Assembly (NCBI RefSeq): GCF_900114135.1
Contig: NZ_FORY01000001.1
Location: forward strand, 180,609-244,608
DNA from: Celeribacter halophilus
GTDB taxonomy: Bacteria; Pseudomonadota; Alphaproteobacteria; Rhodobacterales; Rhodobacteraceae
Length of the DNA: 64,000 nt
Direction of reading: 5' to 3'
The notes under the pieces: model-generated
What the model was told of the DNA's origin: nothing
Database searches by the model: none
The model's input: only the letters and a program-made list of their open reading frames with translations
Shown here: piece after piece, positions 7,826 to 17,430 of the stretch
How positions within the stretch are numbered: the stretch's first letter is position 1
Layout: every line of letters begins with the position of its first letter
Made by a program: the position numbers and the translations under genes

Positions 7826-9217
7826 TCAGCCTTTGCGCGCACCGCGCACGGGTTTGCCCCAGTTTTCCAGTTTGCGGTAGAGCGTCGAAGGCGAAACATC
7901 CAGCGCCCGCGCAGCGGCAGGGACAGACCCGTTTGCTGCCTGTATCGCAGCCTCTATGGCTTGTTGCTCGATCTGTGCGAGGGTGCGCCCCTCGAACGGG
8001 TCTGTGCGGCCGGGGAAGCGAGGGTTGTCTAGGCCGGATTGGCCAACAGGGCTGGGCCGGATGCCGCGCAAATAGGGCGGCAGGTCGGAAATCTCGATCA
8101 CCGGCCCGTCATTGAGAAGGGCGGCATTCCAGATCACGTTTATTAACTCGCGGATGTTCCCCGGCCATGTGTGTTCAAGAAATACCGATTTGACGCCGTC
8201 TGAAAGCGTGCGGAAGGGGCGTCCCTCTTGGGCACAGAGGCGGTCCAGCTCGGTTTCCGCGATCTCGATCACATCCATGCCACGTTCGCGCAGCGGCGGC
8301 AGGTGAACCGGCACTACGTTCAGGCGGTAGAACAGATCGGCGCGGAACCGACCTGCGGCCACTTCGGCGGCCGGATCGGGGGTTGAGGTGCAGACAAAGC
8401 GACAGGACATGAGATAGGGCGCACCGCCACCAAGCGGGGTGACGCGACCGGATTGCAATATGTTGAGCAGGCGGGCCTGCATGATCGGTGACAGCGCGCA
8501 GACTTCATCCAGCAAAAGCGTGCCATCCTTGGCACGTTCCACGGCACCGGTTTTCTCGGCTTGATCCGCCGTCGCCGCATGGCCCAGAAGCTCCGCCTCG
8601 ATCCGCTCGGGGTCGGTGGTGGAGCAATCAATTTTCACGAACTGCCCCGTCAGGATACCCGATTGCGCGTGAAGGGTGGCGGCGGCGGTGACCTTGCCGG
8701 TGCCGCTTTCTCCGGTGATGAACACAGGCGCCGCAGACCCCGCGACTGCCCGAATGGTCTCGCACACGTCCTTCATCGGCTGCGAGGAACCGGCATCTCC
8801 CACGAGTCCGCTGCTGCGCGCCATGGATTCTTCTGACAGTTGACCGACGCTGCGACCGGCCAGCGCGTTGTTGACCACCGAGACCAGTTGGTCGGGGGCA
8901 AGCGGCTTGACGAGGAAATCCACCGCCCCATTGCGCATGGCGCTCACCGCACGGTCAACGGAGGCAAAAGCGGTCACAGCGATGGGTTTGAGCGTCGGGA
9001 CGCATGAGGTCAGTTTTGCAATCAGGCCCACGCCATCCCCGTCGGGTAACACCAGATCAACTAATGCGATGTCCGGTGAGTGGCGCTGCGCCAGTTCCAA
9101 AGCCTCTTGGCAGCTGCGCGCGGTGATGACGTCATGTCCCTCGGCTTCCAGTGTGGCCGAGAAGATGGTCAGGTGGGTGGTGACATCATCAACGATGAGG
9201 ATCGGTGGCGGGGACAT
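7826..9217 (-). CDS. NtrC-family response regulator lacking the GAFTGA loop
   Basis: 463 aa. There is a receiver domain (1-120) with phospho-acceptor Asp54 and Lys104, an AAA+ domain (about 145-385) with Walker A GESGTGK at 169-175, Walker B LLLDE at 234-238 and WPGNIREL sensor II, and a Fis-type helix-turn-helix at about 420-460. The GAFTGA motif that contacts sigma-54 should sit between ELLGH (209-213) and GAVERAKDG, but reads HAATADQAEKTGA. It therefore probably does not activate sigma-54; Rhodobacter capsulatus NtrC is a known case of a GAFTGA-less regulator acting with sigma-70. It is co-transcribed with the histidine kinase just upstream (9-base gap). Confidence 0.88.
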   Translation of the reverse strand: MSPPPILIVDDVTTHLTIFSATLEAEGHDVITARSCQEALELAQRHSPDIALVDLVLPDGDGVGLIAKLTSCVPTLKPIAVTAFASVDRAVSAMRNGAVDFLVKPLAPDQLVSVVNNALAGRSVGQLSEESMARSSGLVGDAGSSQPMKDVCETIRAVAGSAAPVFITGESGTGKVTAAATLHAQSGILTGQFVKIDCSTTDPERIEAELLGHAATADQAEKTGAVERAKDGTLLLDEVCALSPIMQARLLNILQSGRVTPLGGGAPYLMSCRFVCTSTPDPAAEVAAGRFRADLFYRLNVVPVHLPPLRERGMDVIEIAETELDRLCAQEGRPFRTLSDGVKSVFLEHTWPGNIRELINVIWNAALLNDGPVIEISDLPPYLRGIRPSPVGQSGLDNPRFPGRTDPFEGRTLAQIEQQAIEAAIQAANGSVPAAARALDVSPSTLYRKLENWGKPVRGARKG

Positions 9218-9226
9218 TTGCGTCCT

Positions 9227-10771
9227 TTAGGATGACAGGATGGAATGAATTGTTGTCTGAATATCCGAGGCATATTGCCGCAGTTGTTTCAGCGTTTCAA
9301 TGATTTCCGATTGTGTCATGTGCTGCGATTGTTCCGAAAGAACGCGGGAGAGATGTTGCGCCTCTTTCATGCAAGCGGTGGCGAAGAGCGAAGAGAGAGA
9401 ATGCATGGCCCGCGCGAGGATGGCGTGGTGCTCAAGAGGCGGGGCGATTGTGGTGGCGGTCGTGGCCGCATCCAGAAAATGGTCGAGATCTTCGGAAAGC
9501 TGCGAGAGAATGAGCTTTCCCTTTGAGGGCGGTAAATGCCCGACCAGCTTATACAGGCACCGTTCCAATGCATTTGCGTGGGTGGAAGCCCCTGTCTCCA
9601 TTTGCGGGGGGGCAGTCCTGGATTGCGGCGGTTTCGCAATCCCGAGAGCGATGGCAATGGCGTCGAGTATATCGCGTTGTGCATTGACGGGTTTGCTGAG
9701 GATGGCCTTTGCCCCATAGGACAGGATGGACTGTCGATTGGATTGGAATACATGCGAGGTGATGGCGATGGTCGGGGGGAACTCCCGGCCTTGCGCGCGC
9801 AATTTGGACAGAACCTGAACGCCGGAGAGCAGGGGCAGCTCGATGTCGAGGAAAACCAGATCGAACTGCGGTTGTGCAGACATCAGGCGGTCGAGCGCAT
9901 CGACGCCATCATGGGCCTCGGTCACCTTTAGTCCTAGTGTTTCAAGATCATGACGGAACGCCATGCGCAGGGCCGGACTGTCCTCAACAAGGAGTGCGGT
10001 GAGACCTTCCGGCAGTTGGCCGTTATGCTGTTGCGCGTCGAAAACTGTCTGTGCCACCGTCGGGAAGGGCAGGGCGAGACAGGCCTCCGCGCCGCCCTCG
10101 GGCGGATTACGCAGGATCAGCTTGCCATTGAGGCGGCGTGTGGCGTCGAAGGCCACATGCAGGCCAAACCCCGAACCGGGCTCGCCTGTGCCGACCGGCG
10201 TGGGGTCGGTGTGCGGTCTGTTTAACACAACGGGCGGAAAGCCGGCGCCGGCGTCACGGATGCAAAACAGAAGCTCCTCATGCGGGGCTTGGCCCGAGCG
10301 CGAAATCTCGATGGAGATCGGTCCGGAGCCTGCATGATGCAGCGCGTTGGACACAAGGTTGGACAGCACCTGCTCCAGCGCGAGCATGTCGAGATCGGCA
10401 ACCTCCGGCAGTTGCTCCGTGCCGGTCAGGGTGAGTTCCGTGCCAAGTTTGGCGGTGATTCGCTGCCAGCGCGTGATCAGTCCGGTCACGATCTGGCGCG
10501 GAGTGCTGGTGATGCTGGGCAGGTGCCGGTGTTGATAATTGGGAAAGAGCGATTCGGAGACTTCTTCGAGAAGGCGTCCGAGATGTGCGCTTGTATGGGC
10601 GAGGCGGGAAAGCTCGCCTTGCAAATCTTCGGTGCTGTCGGGAGATTGCGCGAGGGCTCTGAGCGCACTTTGCAACTCGGCATAGGTCGCACGTATGTCA
10701 TGGGATAATAGAGAAACACGTCCCGCATCTTCCACCTGAAGCGTTTGGCGCTGTCCGTCACGATGTTTCAA
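9227..10771 (-). CDS. soluble hybrid histidine kinase with receiver and degenerate Hpt-like domains
   Basis: 514 aa with no membrane segment, so probably a cytoplasmic sensor. The H-box LLSHDIRA gives His24 at the very N-terminus with no recognisable sensor domain before it. The ATPase domain spans about 120-240 (N-box SNLVSNALHHA, DAGAGF, GSGFGLH), and a receiver domain covers 257-375 with Asp309. The C-terminal ~110 residues contain AMHSLSSLFATA around His457, which looks like a weak Hpt helix. The start is a TTG at 10771 preceded by AAGGGGA; no ATG occurs near it. It is the first gene of a two-gene operon with the NtrC-like regulator, placed next to prpE on the same strand. Confidence 0.85.
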   Translation of the reverse strand: MKHRDGQRQTLQVEDAGRVSLLSHDIRATYAELQSALRALAQSPDSTEDLQGELSRLAHTSAHLGRLLEEVSESLFPNYQHRHLPSITSTPRQIVTGLITRWQRITAKLGTELTLTGTEQLPEVADLDMLALEQVLSNLVSNALHHAGSGPISIEISRSGQAPHEELLFCIRDAGAGFPPVVLNRPHTDPTPVGTGEPGSGFGLHVAFDATRRLNGKLILRNPPEGGAEACLALPFPTVAQTVFDAQQHNGQLPEGLTALLVEDSPALRMAFRHDLETLGLKVTEAHDGVDALDRLMSAQPQFDLVFLDIELPLLSGVQVLSKLRAQGREFPPTIAITSHVFQSNRQSILSYGAKAILSKPVNAQRDILDAIAIALGIAKPPQSRTAPPQMETGASTHANALERCLYKLVGHLPPSKGKLILSQLSEDLDHFLDAATTATTIAPPLEHHAILARAMHSLSSLFATACMKEAQHLSRVLSEQSQHMTQSEIIETLKQLRQYASDIQTTIHSILSS

Positions 10772-10936
10772 AATATCCCCTTGCGTCCCAAATGACGCGT
10801 AACGCGTAGAATGTTTCCCTCCCGCACGGGCGCAATAATTACGGCCAAGGGCCGCCTGTTGGCGGTTCCCCGGCGGGATAGCTGTTGAAACATTAACTAA
10901 CCTTGCGCCGGAGAACAGATATTTTTTGCTTAAAAT

Positions 10937-12829
10937 TTATTCTTTTGCGTAGCCAAGCTCCTGAAGGGCGGTTCTGATCTCGTCCAGAATGGCAGGATCA
11001 TCAATCGTCGCGGGCATTTTGAACGGTTGACCATCGGCGATTTTCACCATCGTTCCGCGTAGGACTTTGCCCGAGCGTGTCTTTGGCAGACGGTCCACGA
11101 CGCAGGCCAGTTTGAAGGCCGCAACCGGTCCGATCTCATTGCGTACATCGCGCACAACTTCTTTGACGATGGTTGCGGGATCCTTGCTGCACCCTGCATT
11201 CAGGCACAGGAAGCCGAGCGGCATCTGGCCTTTCAGCTCGTCGCTGACGCCGATCACGGCACATTCGGCCACGTCAGGGTGGTTGGAGAGCACCTCCTCC
11301 ATCGCGCCAGTGGACAGGCGGTGGCCGGCCACGTTGATCACGTCATCGGTGCGCGCCATGATGTAGAGATAACCATCTTCGTCCTTGATCCCCGCATCGC
11401 CGGTTTCATAGTAGCCGGGGAAGGTGGTCAGGTAGCTCTTCTTGTAGCGGTCCTCGGCCTTCCAAAGGGTTTGCAACGTGCCCGGTGGCAGCGGCAGTTT
11501 GATCGCAATGGAGCCCAGCTCGCCCGGTTCGACCGGATGGCCCGCCTCGTCGAGAATGTCGATGTCATAGCCCGGCATTGCCACAGAGGGCGAACCGATC
11601 TTGACCGGAAGTTCCTCGATCCCGAGCGGGTTCGCGGCAATGGCCCAGCCGGTTTCCGTCTGCCACCAGTGGTCGATCACCGGCACGCCGAATTTCTCCT
11701 GCGTCCATTTGATCGTGTCGGGGTCGGCACGTTCGCCTGCGAGGAAGATCGCCTGGAGCTCGTGCAGCTTGTAGCGTTTGATCCAGTCGCCGTTCGGGTC
11801 CTCGCGTTTGATCGCACGCAGCGCCGTGGGGGCGGTGAAGAAGGATTTGACGCGGTGGTTCTGGATGATCCGCCAGAATACGCCCGGATGCGGGGTGCCG
11901 ATGGGTTTGCCTTCAAACACAATGGTTTGCGCCCCTTTGATGAGCGGTGCATAGCAAATGTAGCTGTGCCCGACGACCCAGCCGACATCCGACGCGGCCC
12001 AGAATGTGTCGCCCGCCTCGATGTTGTAGATGTTCTTCATCGTCCAGTTGAGCGCCACCAGATGACCGCCCGTGGAGCGCACAACGCCTTTCGGCGCGCC
12101 GGTCGTGCCGGAGGTGTAGAGAATATAGGCGGGATGGTTGCCTTCGACCGGCAAGCAGTCCACCGGTTTCACGCCATACTGGAAACCGTGCCAGTTGAAG
12201 TCACGACCTTCTTTGAGTTTGGCAACCTCTTGCTCGCGTTGGAAAATCACGCAGAAATCGGGCTTGTGTTCAGCCTCTTCGATGGCCTCGTCCAGCAGCG
12301 GCTTGTAATGCACCACGCGGTTCGGCTCCAACCCGCAGGAGGCGGCGATGATCGCTTTGGGGGTGCAGTCATCAATCCGCACGGCCAGCTCATGGGCAGC
12401 AAAACCGCCGAAAACCACGGAGTGCACGGCTCCGATGCGGGCACAGGCCAGCATGGCTTCCAGAGCTTCGGGGATCATCGGCATGTAAATGATGACACGA
12501 TCCCCTTTGCCGACGCCGCGCATCTGGAGCGCACCGGCCAGCGTGGCCACGCGGGTTTGCAAATCTTTGTAGGTGATGCCTTTGGTCGAATGGGTGATCG
12601 GGCTTTCATGCATGATCGCCAGCTCATCGCCACGACCGGCCTCAACGTGACGGTCCACGGCGTTGTAGCAGGTGTTGGTCAAGCCGTCCGAGAACCATTC
12701 GTAGATCGGAGCATTGTCATCAAAAAGGGCTTTGGAAGGTTTCTTATACCAATGAACCTCCTCTGCAGCCTCCATCCAGAATTTCTCCGGATCCGATTTC
12801 CAAGCCTCATAAATGTCTTTGTATGCCAC
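10937..12829 (-). CDS. prpE: propionyl-CoA synthetase (acyl-CoA synthetase, PrpE type)
   Basis: 630 aa, an AMP-forming acyl-CoA ligase. The P-loop YTSGTTGAPKG, the DHWWQTETGW core and the C-terminal KTRSGKVLRG motif with acylation-sensitive Lys588 are present. The context after TETGW (AIAANPLGIEELP, then PLPPGTLQTLW) matches PrpE rather than acetyl-CoA synthetase, whose core reads TWWQTETGG. It activates propionate (and probably acetate less well). The GTG at 12829 is preceded by GAGGAGG at nine bases. Three TTTGCAAA-like boxes lie upstream. An acs function cannot be fully excluded. Confidence 0.88.
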   Translation of the reverse strand: MAYKDIYEAWKSDPEKFWMEAAEEVHWYKKPSKALFDDNAPIYEWFSDGLTNTCYNAVDRHVEAGRGDELAIMHESPITHSTKGITYKDLQTRVATLAGALQMRGVGKGDRVIIYMPMIPEALEAMLACARIGAVHSVVFGGFAAHELAVRIDDCTPKAIIAASCGLEPNRVVHYKPLLDEAIEEAEHKPDFCVIFQREQEVAKLKEGRDFNWHGFQYGVKPVDCLPVEGNHPAYILYTSGTTGAPKGVVRSTGGHLVALNWTMKNIYNIEAGDTFWAASDVGWVVGHSYICYAPLIKGAQTIVFEGKPIGTPHPGVFWRIIQNHRVKSFFTAPTALRAIKREDPNGDWIKRYKLHELQAIFLAGERADPDTIKWTQEKFGVPVIDHWWQTETGWAIAANPLGIEELPVKIGSPSVAMPGYDIDILDEAGHPVEPGELGSIAIKLPLPPGTLQTLWKAEDRYKKSYLTTFPGYYETGDAGIKDEDGYLYIMARTDDVINVAGHRLSTGAMEEVLSNHPDVAECAVIGVSDELKGQMPLGFLCLNAGCSKDPATIVKEVVRDVRNEIGPVAAFKLACVVDRLPKTRSGKVLRGTMVKIADGQPFKMPATIDDPAILDEIRTALQELGYAKE

Positions 12830-12998
12830 TCTCAGTGTCCTCCTCGCTCAAATGGCGTGGCCGGCGGCGGTAGTGATTCTCTGCAAGGCAGCTATGCCGC
12901 TGTGGAATGTCACTAGGGCCAGTCACGTGGGCCCGATGCTAAAATGGCCCGCTCCGGCAATCTTGTTACCAGAGCGCGGGGGAAATGTTTATATAAAA

Positions 12999-13059
12999 TT
13001 CGCAAACAACTCAAGAAATGTAGTTTGCAAACTCTCGAAATTATTATGGATGTTGCAAA
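12999..13059. promoter_or_regulatory. three TTTGCAAA-type boxes upstream of prpE
   Basis: TTCGCAAA at 12999-13006, a perfect palindrome TTTGCAAA at 13024-13031 and GTTGCAAA at 13052-13059 recur at 25- and 28-base intervals, 170-230 bases before the prpE start. TTTGCAAA repeats are the reported target of PccR/ScfR-type short-chain acyl-CoA regulators in Rhodobacter, where two boxes are separated by four bases; the spacing here differs. The rest of the 315-base gap holds the maeB terminator and no gene. Confidence 0.45.
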
Positions 13060-13060
13060 C

Positions 13061-13090
13061 AAAAACACCCCTGCAAATCTTGCAGAGGCG
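13061..13090 (-). terminator. probable intrinsic terminator of maeB
   Basis: On the minus strand CCTCTGCAA-GAT-TTGCAGGGG forms a stem with a one-base bulge, followed by TGTTTTTGTTT. It lies about 55 bases after the maeB stop. Confidence 0.65.
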
Positions 13091-13144
13091 TTTGAGGTTT
13101 GGTTGTCGCAGTGAGGGGCTTGGAGACGCCCTCGCGGGGAAGTG

Positions 13145-15427
13145 TCAGCCGTAATGCGCCACGGGCGTGCCTGCGATGGCGGACATGTTCAGCAGCCCGC
13201 GCGACGTGATCGACGGCGTGACGATATGCGCCTTGTTCGCCATGCCCATCAGGATCGGCCCGACTTCGAGCCCGCCGCCTTTGGTCTTGAGAATGTTCCG
13301 CACGCCGGAGGAGGCATCGGCAATCGCAAAGACCAGCGCATTGGCCGGACCTTCCAGACGCGAATGCGGGAAGTTGCGTTGGCGCAGATCCGGGGTCAGG
13401 GCGCTGTCGATATGCATTTCGCCTTCATAGGCAAAGTCGCGCGGTTCGGAGTCGAGAATTTCCAAAGCCTCGCGCATATGCCGTCCGGTCATGCAATTGA
13501 GGTTGCCGAATTCCGAATGCGAGCAGAGCGCGATATTCGGCTCGATCCCGAAGCGGCGCACATGGCGCGCGGTGGCGATGACGGTTTCTGCGATCTGGGC
13601 GGGTGTCGGCTCCGTATGCACATGGGTGTCTGCGATGAACAGGGGGCCGTCTTCCTGAATCATCAAAGAGAGCGCACCCACAGGTTGACGTTCCTTGGTG
13701 CCCAGAATTTGCGTCACATAGTTCAGGTGCCACAGGTATTGTCCGAAGGTGCCGCAGATCATGCTGTCGGCGTGGTCCTGTTGCACCATGATGGCGCCAA
13801 TGGCCGTGGTGTTGGTGCGCAGGATCGCCTTGGCGAGATCCGGCGTAACGCCCTTGCGTGCCATCAACTCGTAATAGGCCTGCCAATATTGTTTGTAGCG
13901 GCTGTCGCTTTCCGGATTCACCACTTCGAAATCAATGCCGGGGCGGATTTTCACGCCCGCACGTTCGGCCCGCATGGCGATCACTTCGGGGCGACCGATC
14001 AGGATCGGCTTGTCCGTGGTTTCCTCGATCATGCCCTGAGCCGCCCGCAGCACGCGCTCGTCTTCGCCCTCGGAAAAGGCGATGCGGCGTTCGGCATGGC
14101 TGGCGGCGGCAAAGACCGGACGCATGATCAGAGCGGATTTGAACACCGACCCGTCGAGCGCCTCTTTATAGGCTTTCATGTCCGGCACAGGCTTGGTCGC
14201 TACCCCGCTTTCCATCGCGGCTTTCGCAACGGCGGAGGCGACAACGCCCATGAGGCGCGGGTCGAAAGGTTTCGGGATCAGGTAGTTCGGACCGAAGTCC
14301 AGTCGCTCGTCCTGATAGGCCGCCGCAGCTTCGGCGCTGGTGGTGGCGCGGGCCAGTTCCGCAATTCCTTCGATACAGCCAAGCTGCATCGCGTCGTTGA
14401 TCTCGGTTGCGCCCACATCCAGCGCGCCGCGGAAGATGAAGGGGAAGCAGAGCACGTTGTTGACCTGGTTCGGGTAATCCGAGCGCCCAGTGGCGATGAT
14501 CGCATCGGGGGCCACTTTTTTCACCTCGTCCGGCATGATCTCCGGCGTCGGGTTGGCCAGCGCGAAAATGATCGGCTGCTTGGTCATCTTCTTGATCATT
14601 TCGGGCTTGAGCACCCCCGGACCGGAGAGGCCGAGGAACATATCCGCCCCCTCGATCACATCGTCGAGCGTGCGCAGGTCGCTTTTCTGCGCGAAAGCCG
14701 CTTTTTGCGGCGTCATTTCTTCTTCGCGCCCTTCGTAGACGAGACCGGCGATGTCGCAGAGCCAGACGTTTTCGCGTTTCAGGCCCAGTTTCAAAAGCAT
14801 GTTGAGGCAGGCAATCCCCGCCGCGCCGCCGCCTGTTGAGACGACTTTGAGGTCTTCGATTTTCTTGCCTGCGACCCGTAGTGCGTTCGTGGCAGCCGCC
14901 CCGACGACGATGGCTGTGCCGTGCTGGTCATCGTGGAACACCGGAATGTTCATCTTTTCACGACAGAGTTGTTCAACGATAAAACAATCCGGCGCCTTGA
15001 TGTCCTCAAGGTTGATCGCGCCGAAGGTTGGCTCAAGCGCACAGACGATCTCGGCCAGTTTTTCCGGATCGCTTTCATTCACTTCGATGTCGAAACAGTC
15101 GATATTGGCGAATTTCTTGAAGAGCACCGCTTTGCCCTCCATCACCGGCTTGGACGCCGCAGCACCGATGTTGCCCAGCCCCAGAACCGCCGTGCCGTTG
15201 GTCACAACCGCAACAAGATTGCCTCGCGAGGTGAAGCGGGTTGCCGTGGCCGGATCCTTCTGGATTTCAAGGCAGGCCTCTGCAACGCCGGGGCTGTAGG
15301 CGCGCGCAAGGTCGCGGCCGTTGGCCATGGGTTTCGTGGCGCGGATTTCCAGTTTTCCGGGTTTCGGGAACTCGTGGTAATCGAGTGCGGCCTGCTTCAG
15401 GTTGGTGGTACGGCTTTCCGTCGGCAT
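13145..15427 (-). CDS. maeB: NADP-dependent malic enzyme with C-terminal phosphotransacetylase domain
   Basis: 760 aa, the long MaeB form. The N-terminal ~430 residues are malic enzyme: YSPGVAEAC, the [11 protein letters not shown] metal/substrate motif and the GGGAAG NADP-binding motif. The C-terminal ~330 residues resemble phosphate acetyltransferase ([13 protein letters not shown], and [12 protein letters not shown] near 590), which in this family is usually regulatory and senses acetyl-CoA rather than catalytic. It oxidatively decarboxylates malate to pyruvate with NADPH formation. The ATG at 15427 is divergent from cdd. Confidence 0.93.
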   Translation of the reverse strand: MPTESRTTNLKQAALDYHEFPKPGKLEIRATKPMANGRDLARAYSPGVAEACLEIQKDPATATRFTSRGNLVAVVTNGTAVLGLGNIGAAASKPVMEGKAVLFKKFANIDCFDIEVNESDPEKLAEIVCALEPTFGAINLEDIKAPDCFIVEQLCREKMNIPVFHDDQHGTAIVVGAAATNALRVAGKKIEDLKVVSTGGGAAGIACLNMLLKLGLKRENVWLCDIAGLVYEGREEEMTPQKAAFAQKSDLRTLDDVIEGADMFLGLSGPGVLKPEMIKKMTKQPIIFALANPTPEIMPDEVKKVAPDAIIATGRSDYPNQVNNVLCFPFIFRGALDVGATEINDAMQLGCIEGIAELARATTSAEAAAAYQDERLDFGPNYLIPKPFDPRLMGVVASAVAKAAMESGVATKPVPDMKAYKEALDGSVFKSALIMRPVFAAASHAERRIAFSEGEDERVLRAAQGMIEETTDKPILIGRPEVIAMRAERAGVKIRPGIDFEVVNPESDSRYKQYWQAYYELMARKGVTPDLAKAILRTNTTAIGAIMVQQDHADSMICGTFGQYLWHLNYVTQILGTKERQPVGALSLMIQEDGPLFIADTHVHTEPTPAQIAETVIATARHVRRFGIEPNIALCSHSEFGNLNCMTGRHMREALEILDSEPRDFAYEGEMHIDSALTPDLRQRNFPHSRLEGPANALVFAIADASSGVRNILKTKGGGLEVGPILMGMANKAHIVTPSITSRGLLNMSAIAGTPVAHYG

Positions 15428-15477
15428 CGGGCTCTATCCTGTCTGTTGCGGTCGTCGGGCGAACTCGGGAAGGGTAG

Positions 15478-15494
15478 TTTAGCATTGAACTAAA
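15478..15494. promoter_or_regulatory. inverted repeat TTTAG-N7-CTAAA upstream of maeB
   Basis: Imperfect-spaced dyad 50-67 bases before the maeB start in the 303-base divergent maeB/cdd region; a candidate operator or promoter part. The remaining gap shows no gene and no other structure I can support. Confidence 0.3.
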
Positions 15495-15730
15495 TTAAAG
15501 ACCCCACGTCGCGCTCCGGTTTGCCCAAGGCTCTACGCTTCCCGAGGGGGCTGGTGCAAGAGGGCAATAGAGGCAAAACAACACAGAAAGATGATATTCG
15601 GGCAAATCTTCGCCTGTGGATTGTCAAAATGCTGTTTTGAACGGCGATTGTCTTTGTAAGGGCCGCATCATGCTTGCATCCGGAGGACGCCCGACGCAAT
15701 CTTGACCAAACCGTCAAAAACGAGGTGATC

Positions 15731-16117
15731 ATGTCTCTTCTGGATGAAGCCGCCAAGGCGCAACCGCAGGCCTATGCGCCCTATTCGAACTTTCGTGTTG
15801 GTGCCGCGATCCGCACAGCGTCCGGGGCCGTGTATACGGGGGTGAATGTCGAGAATGCGGCCTACCCTGAAGGCACCTGTGCCGAAGCAGGGGCCATCGC
15901 GGCGATGGTTCTGGGTGGGGAAACCAAGATTGCCGAAGTGGCTGTGATCGGAGACAGTGACGAGCCTGTGCCGCCCTGTGGCGGGTGCCGCCAGAAAATC
16001 CGCGAATTTGCAGATGCGGATGTCAAAGTGTCGATGATGTCGCGCACGGGCAAGGTGCTGACCCTGACCGTAGGGGAATTGCTGCCCGGTGCTTTCACAA
16101 CGGATCATATGGATTGA
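15731..16117 (+). CDS. cdd: cytidine deaminase
   Basis: 128 aa from the ATG at 15731; upstream in-frame codons are not conserved-looking. It deaminates cytidine and deoxycytidine to uridine forms. The zinc and catalytic residues are present: Cys50 and Glu52 in TCAEAGA, and Cys83/Cys86 in PCGGCRQ. It is the first gene of a five-gene salvage operon; deoA starts 3 bases after its stop. Confidence 0.95.
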   Translation: MSLLDEAAKAQPQAYAPYSNFRVGAAIRTASGAVYTGVNVENAAYPEGTCAEAGAIAAMVLGGETKIAEVAVIGDSDEPVPPCGGCRQKIREFADADVKVSMMSRTGKVLTLTVGELLPGAFTTDHMD

Positions 16118-16119
16118 GC

Positions 16120-17430
16120 ATGGACGCGCGCCAGATCATCGAAAAACTGCGGGACAAGCGCCCGCTTGAGCCGGCGGAGCTGAACGCCTTTGCGCAAGGG
16201 CTGGCCTCCGGAGCGGTGACTGATGCGCAGGCCGGAGCTTTCGCGATGGCGGCGCTTTTGAACGGCATGTCGGACCCGGACCGTGTGGCGTTGACCTTGG
16301 CGATGCGCGATAGTGGCGATGTCATGCGCTGGGATTTGCCTGCGCCTGCCATCGACAAACACTCCACCGGCGGCGTTGGTGATTGCGTCTCGCTACTGCT
16401 GGCTCCTGCGCTGGCGGCGATGGGGGCTTGCGTGCCGATGGTTTCGGGGCGCGGGCTTGGTCACACAGGCGGGACGCTGGACAAGCTGGAAGCCATTCCG
16501 GGGTTGAAAACCGAAGTCAGTGACGCGCGGTTCCACGAGATTGTCGAGCGTGTCGGTTGTGCAATCGTCTCGGCCTCCGGCTCTATTGCGCCTGCGGACA
16601 AGCGGCTCTATGCGATCCGCGATGTCACTGGCACGGTCGAGAGCATTGATCTGATTACAGCCTCGATCCTGTCGAAGAAACTGGCCGCGGGGCTTGAGGC
16701 GCTGGTGCTGGATGTCAAATGCGGCTCCGGTGCGTTCATGACCACGGTGGAGGATGCGCGCGCTTTGGCACAATCGCTTGTGACCACGGCAAACGGGGCG
16801 GGTTGTAAAACCTCTGCCCTTATTACCGATATGAACCAGCCCCTGTGCCCGTCTTTGGGCAATGCGCTTGAGGTCATGACGGTGATGGAGGCGCTGACCA
16901 CGGGGGAGGTGGACAATATCCTCTGCGATGTCACTTGCGCTTTGGGCGGTGAGCTTCTGGTGCTGGCGGGGCTGGCCGAAGATGTAGAGCGCGCCACATG
17001 GGCGGTGCGAGACACATTGACGGATGGCTCGGCGGCGGAGCGCTTTGGCCAGATGATTTCCGAGTTGGGCGGGCCTGCGGATTTCGTCGATCATTGGCGG
17101 GATCGTTTGCCGTCTGCCCCTGTGGTGCGCGACGTGATGGCAGGGCAACCGGGCTATGTCTGCGCTATGGACGGCCATGCGCTTGGCATGGTTGTGGTGC
17201 ATCTGGGAGGCGGGCGTCTGAAAGGCGGTGAAAAGATCGATCCGGCTGTCGGGCTTTCCAATTGCTGTATGATCGGGGAATATCTCGATGCGGACAGTCT
17301 GGTGGCAACCATTCACGCCAAAACCGCGGAGGATGCCGATCAGGCCGAGGCCGCAATCCGTGCGGCGATCCGACTGGGCGAGACCGCCCCCGACGAGCCG
17401 CCATTGATTTACGAAAAGGTAACGGTATGA
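16120..17430 (+). CDS. deoA: thymidine phosphorylase
   Basis: 436 aa from the ATG at 16120. It cleaves thymidine/deoxyuridine with phosphate to base and deoxyribose-1-phosphate. The phosphate/substrate motif KHSTGGVGD lies at 80-88, followed by the family signature SGRGLGHTGGTLDKLE near 108-123. The start is two bases after the cdd stop and the stop overlaps the deoB ATG (ATGA), so the genes are co-transcribed and probably translationally coupled. Confidence 0.96.
   Translation: MDARQIIEKLRDKRPLEPAELNAFAQGLASGAVTDAQAGAFAMAALLNGMSDPDRVALTLAMRDSGDVMRWDLPAPAIDKHSTGGVGDCVSLLLAPALAAMGACVPMVSGRGLGHTGGTLDKLEAIPGLKTEVSDARFHEIVERVGCAIVSASGSIAPADKRLYAIRDVTGTVESIDLITASILSKKLAAGLEALVLDVKCGSGAFMTTVEDARALAQSLVTTANGAGCKTSALITDMNQPLCPSLGNALEVMTVMEALTTGEVDNILCDVTCALGGELLVLAGLAEDVERATWAVRDTLTDGSAAERFGQMISELGGPADFVDHWRDRLPSAPVVRDVMAGQPGYVCAMDGHALGMVVVHLGGGRLKGGEKIDPAVGLSNCCMIGEYLDADSLVATIHAKTAEDADQAEAAIRAAIRLGETAPDEPPLIYEKVTV

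Noticed and set aside
10937-12829. Acetyl-CoA synthetase (acs) as the name of this ligase
   Set aside because: The WWQTETGW core and PPGTLQTLW follow PrpE, not the TETGG of Acs.
13142-14839. 565-codon plus-strand open frame
   Set aside because: Antisense of maeB; no protein features.
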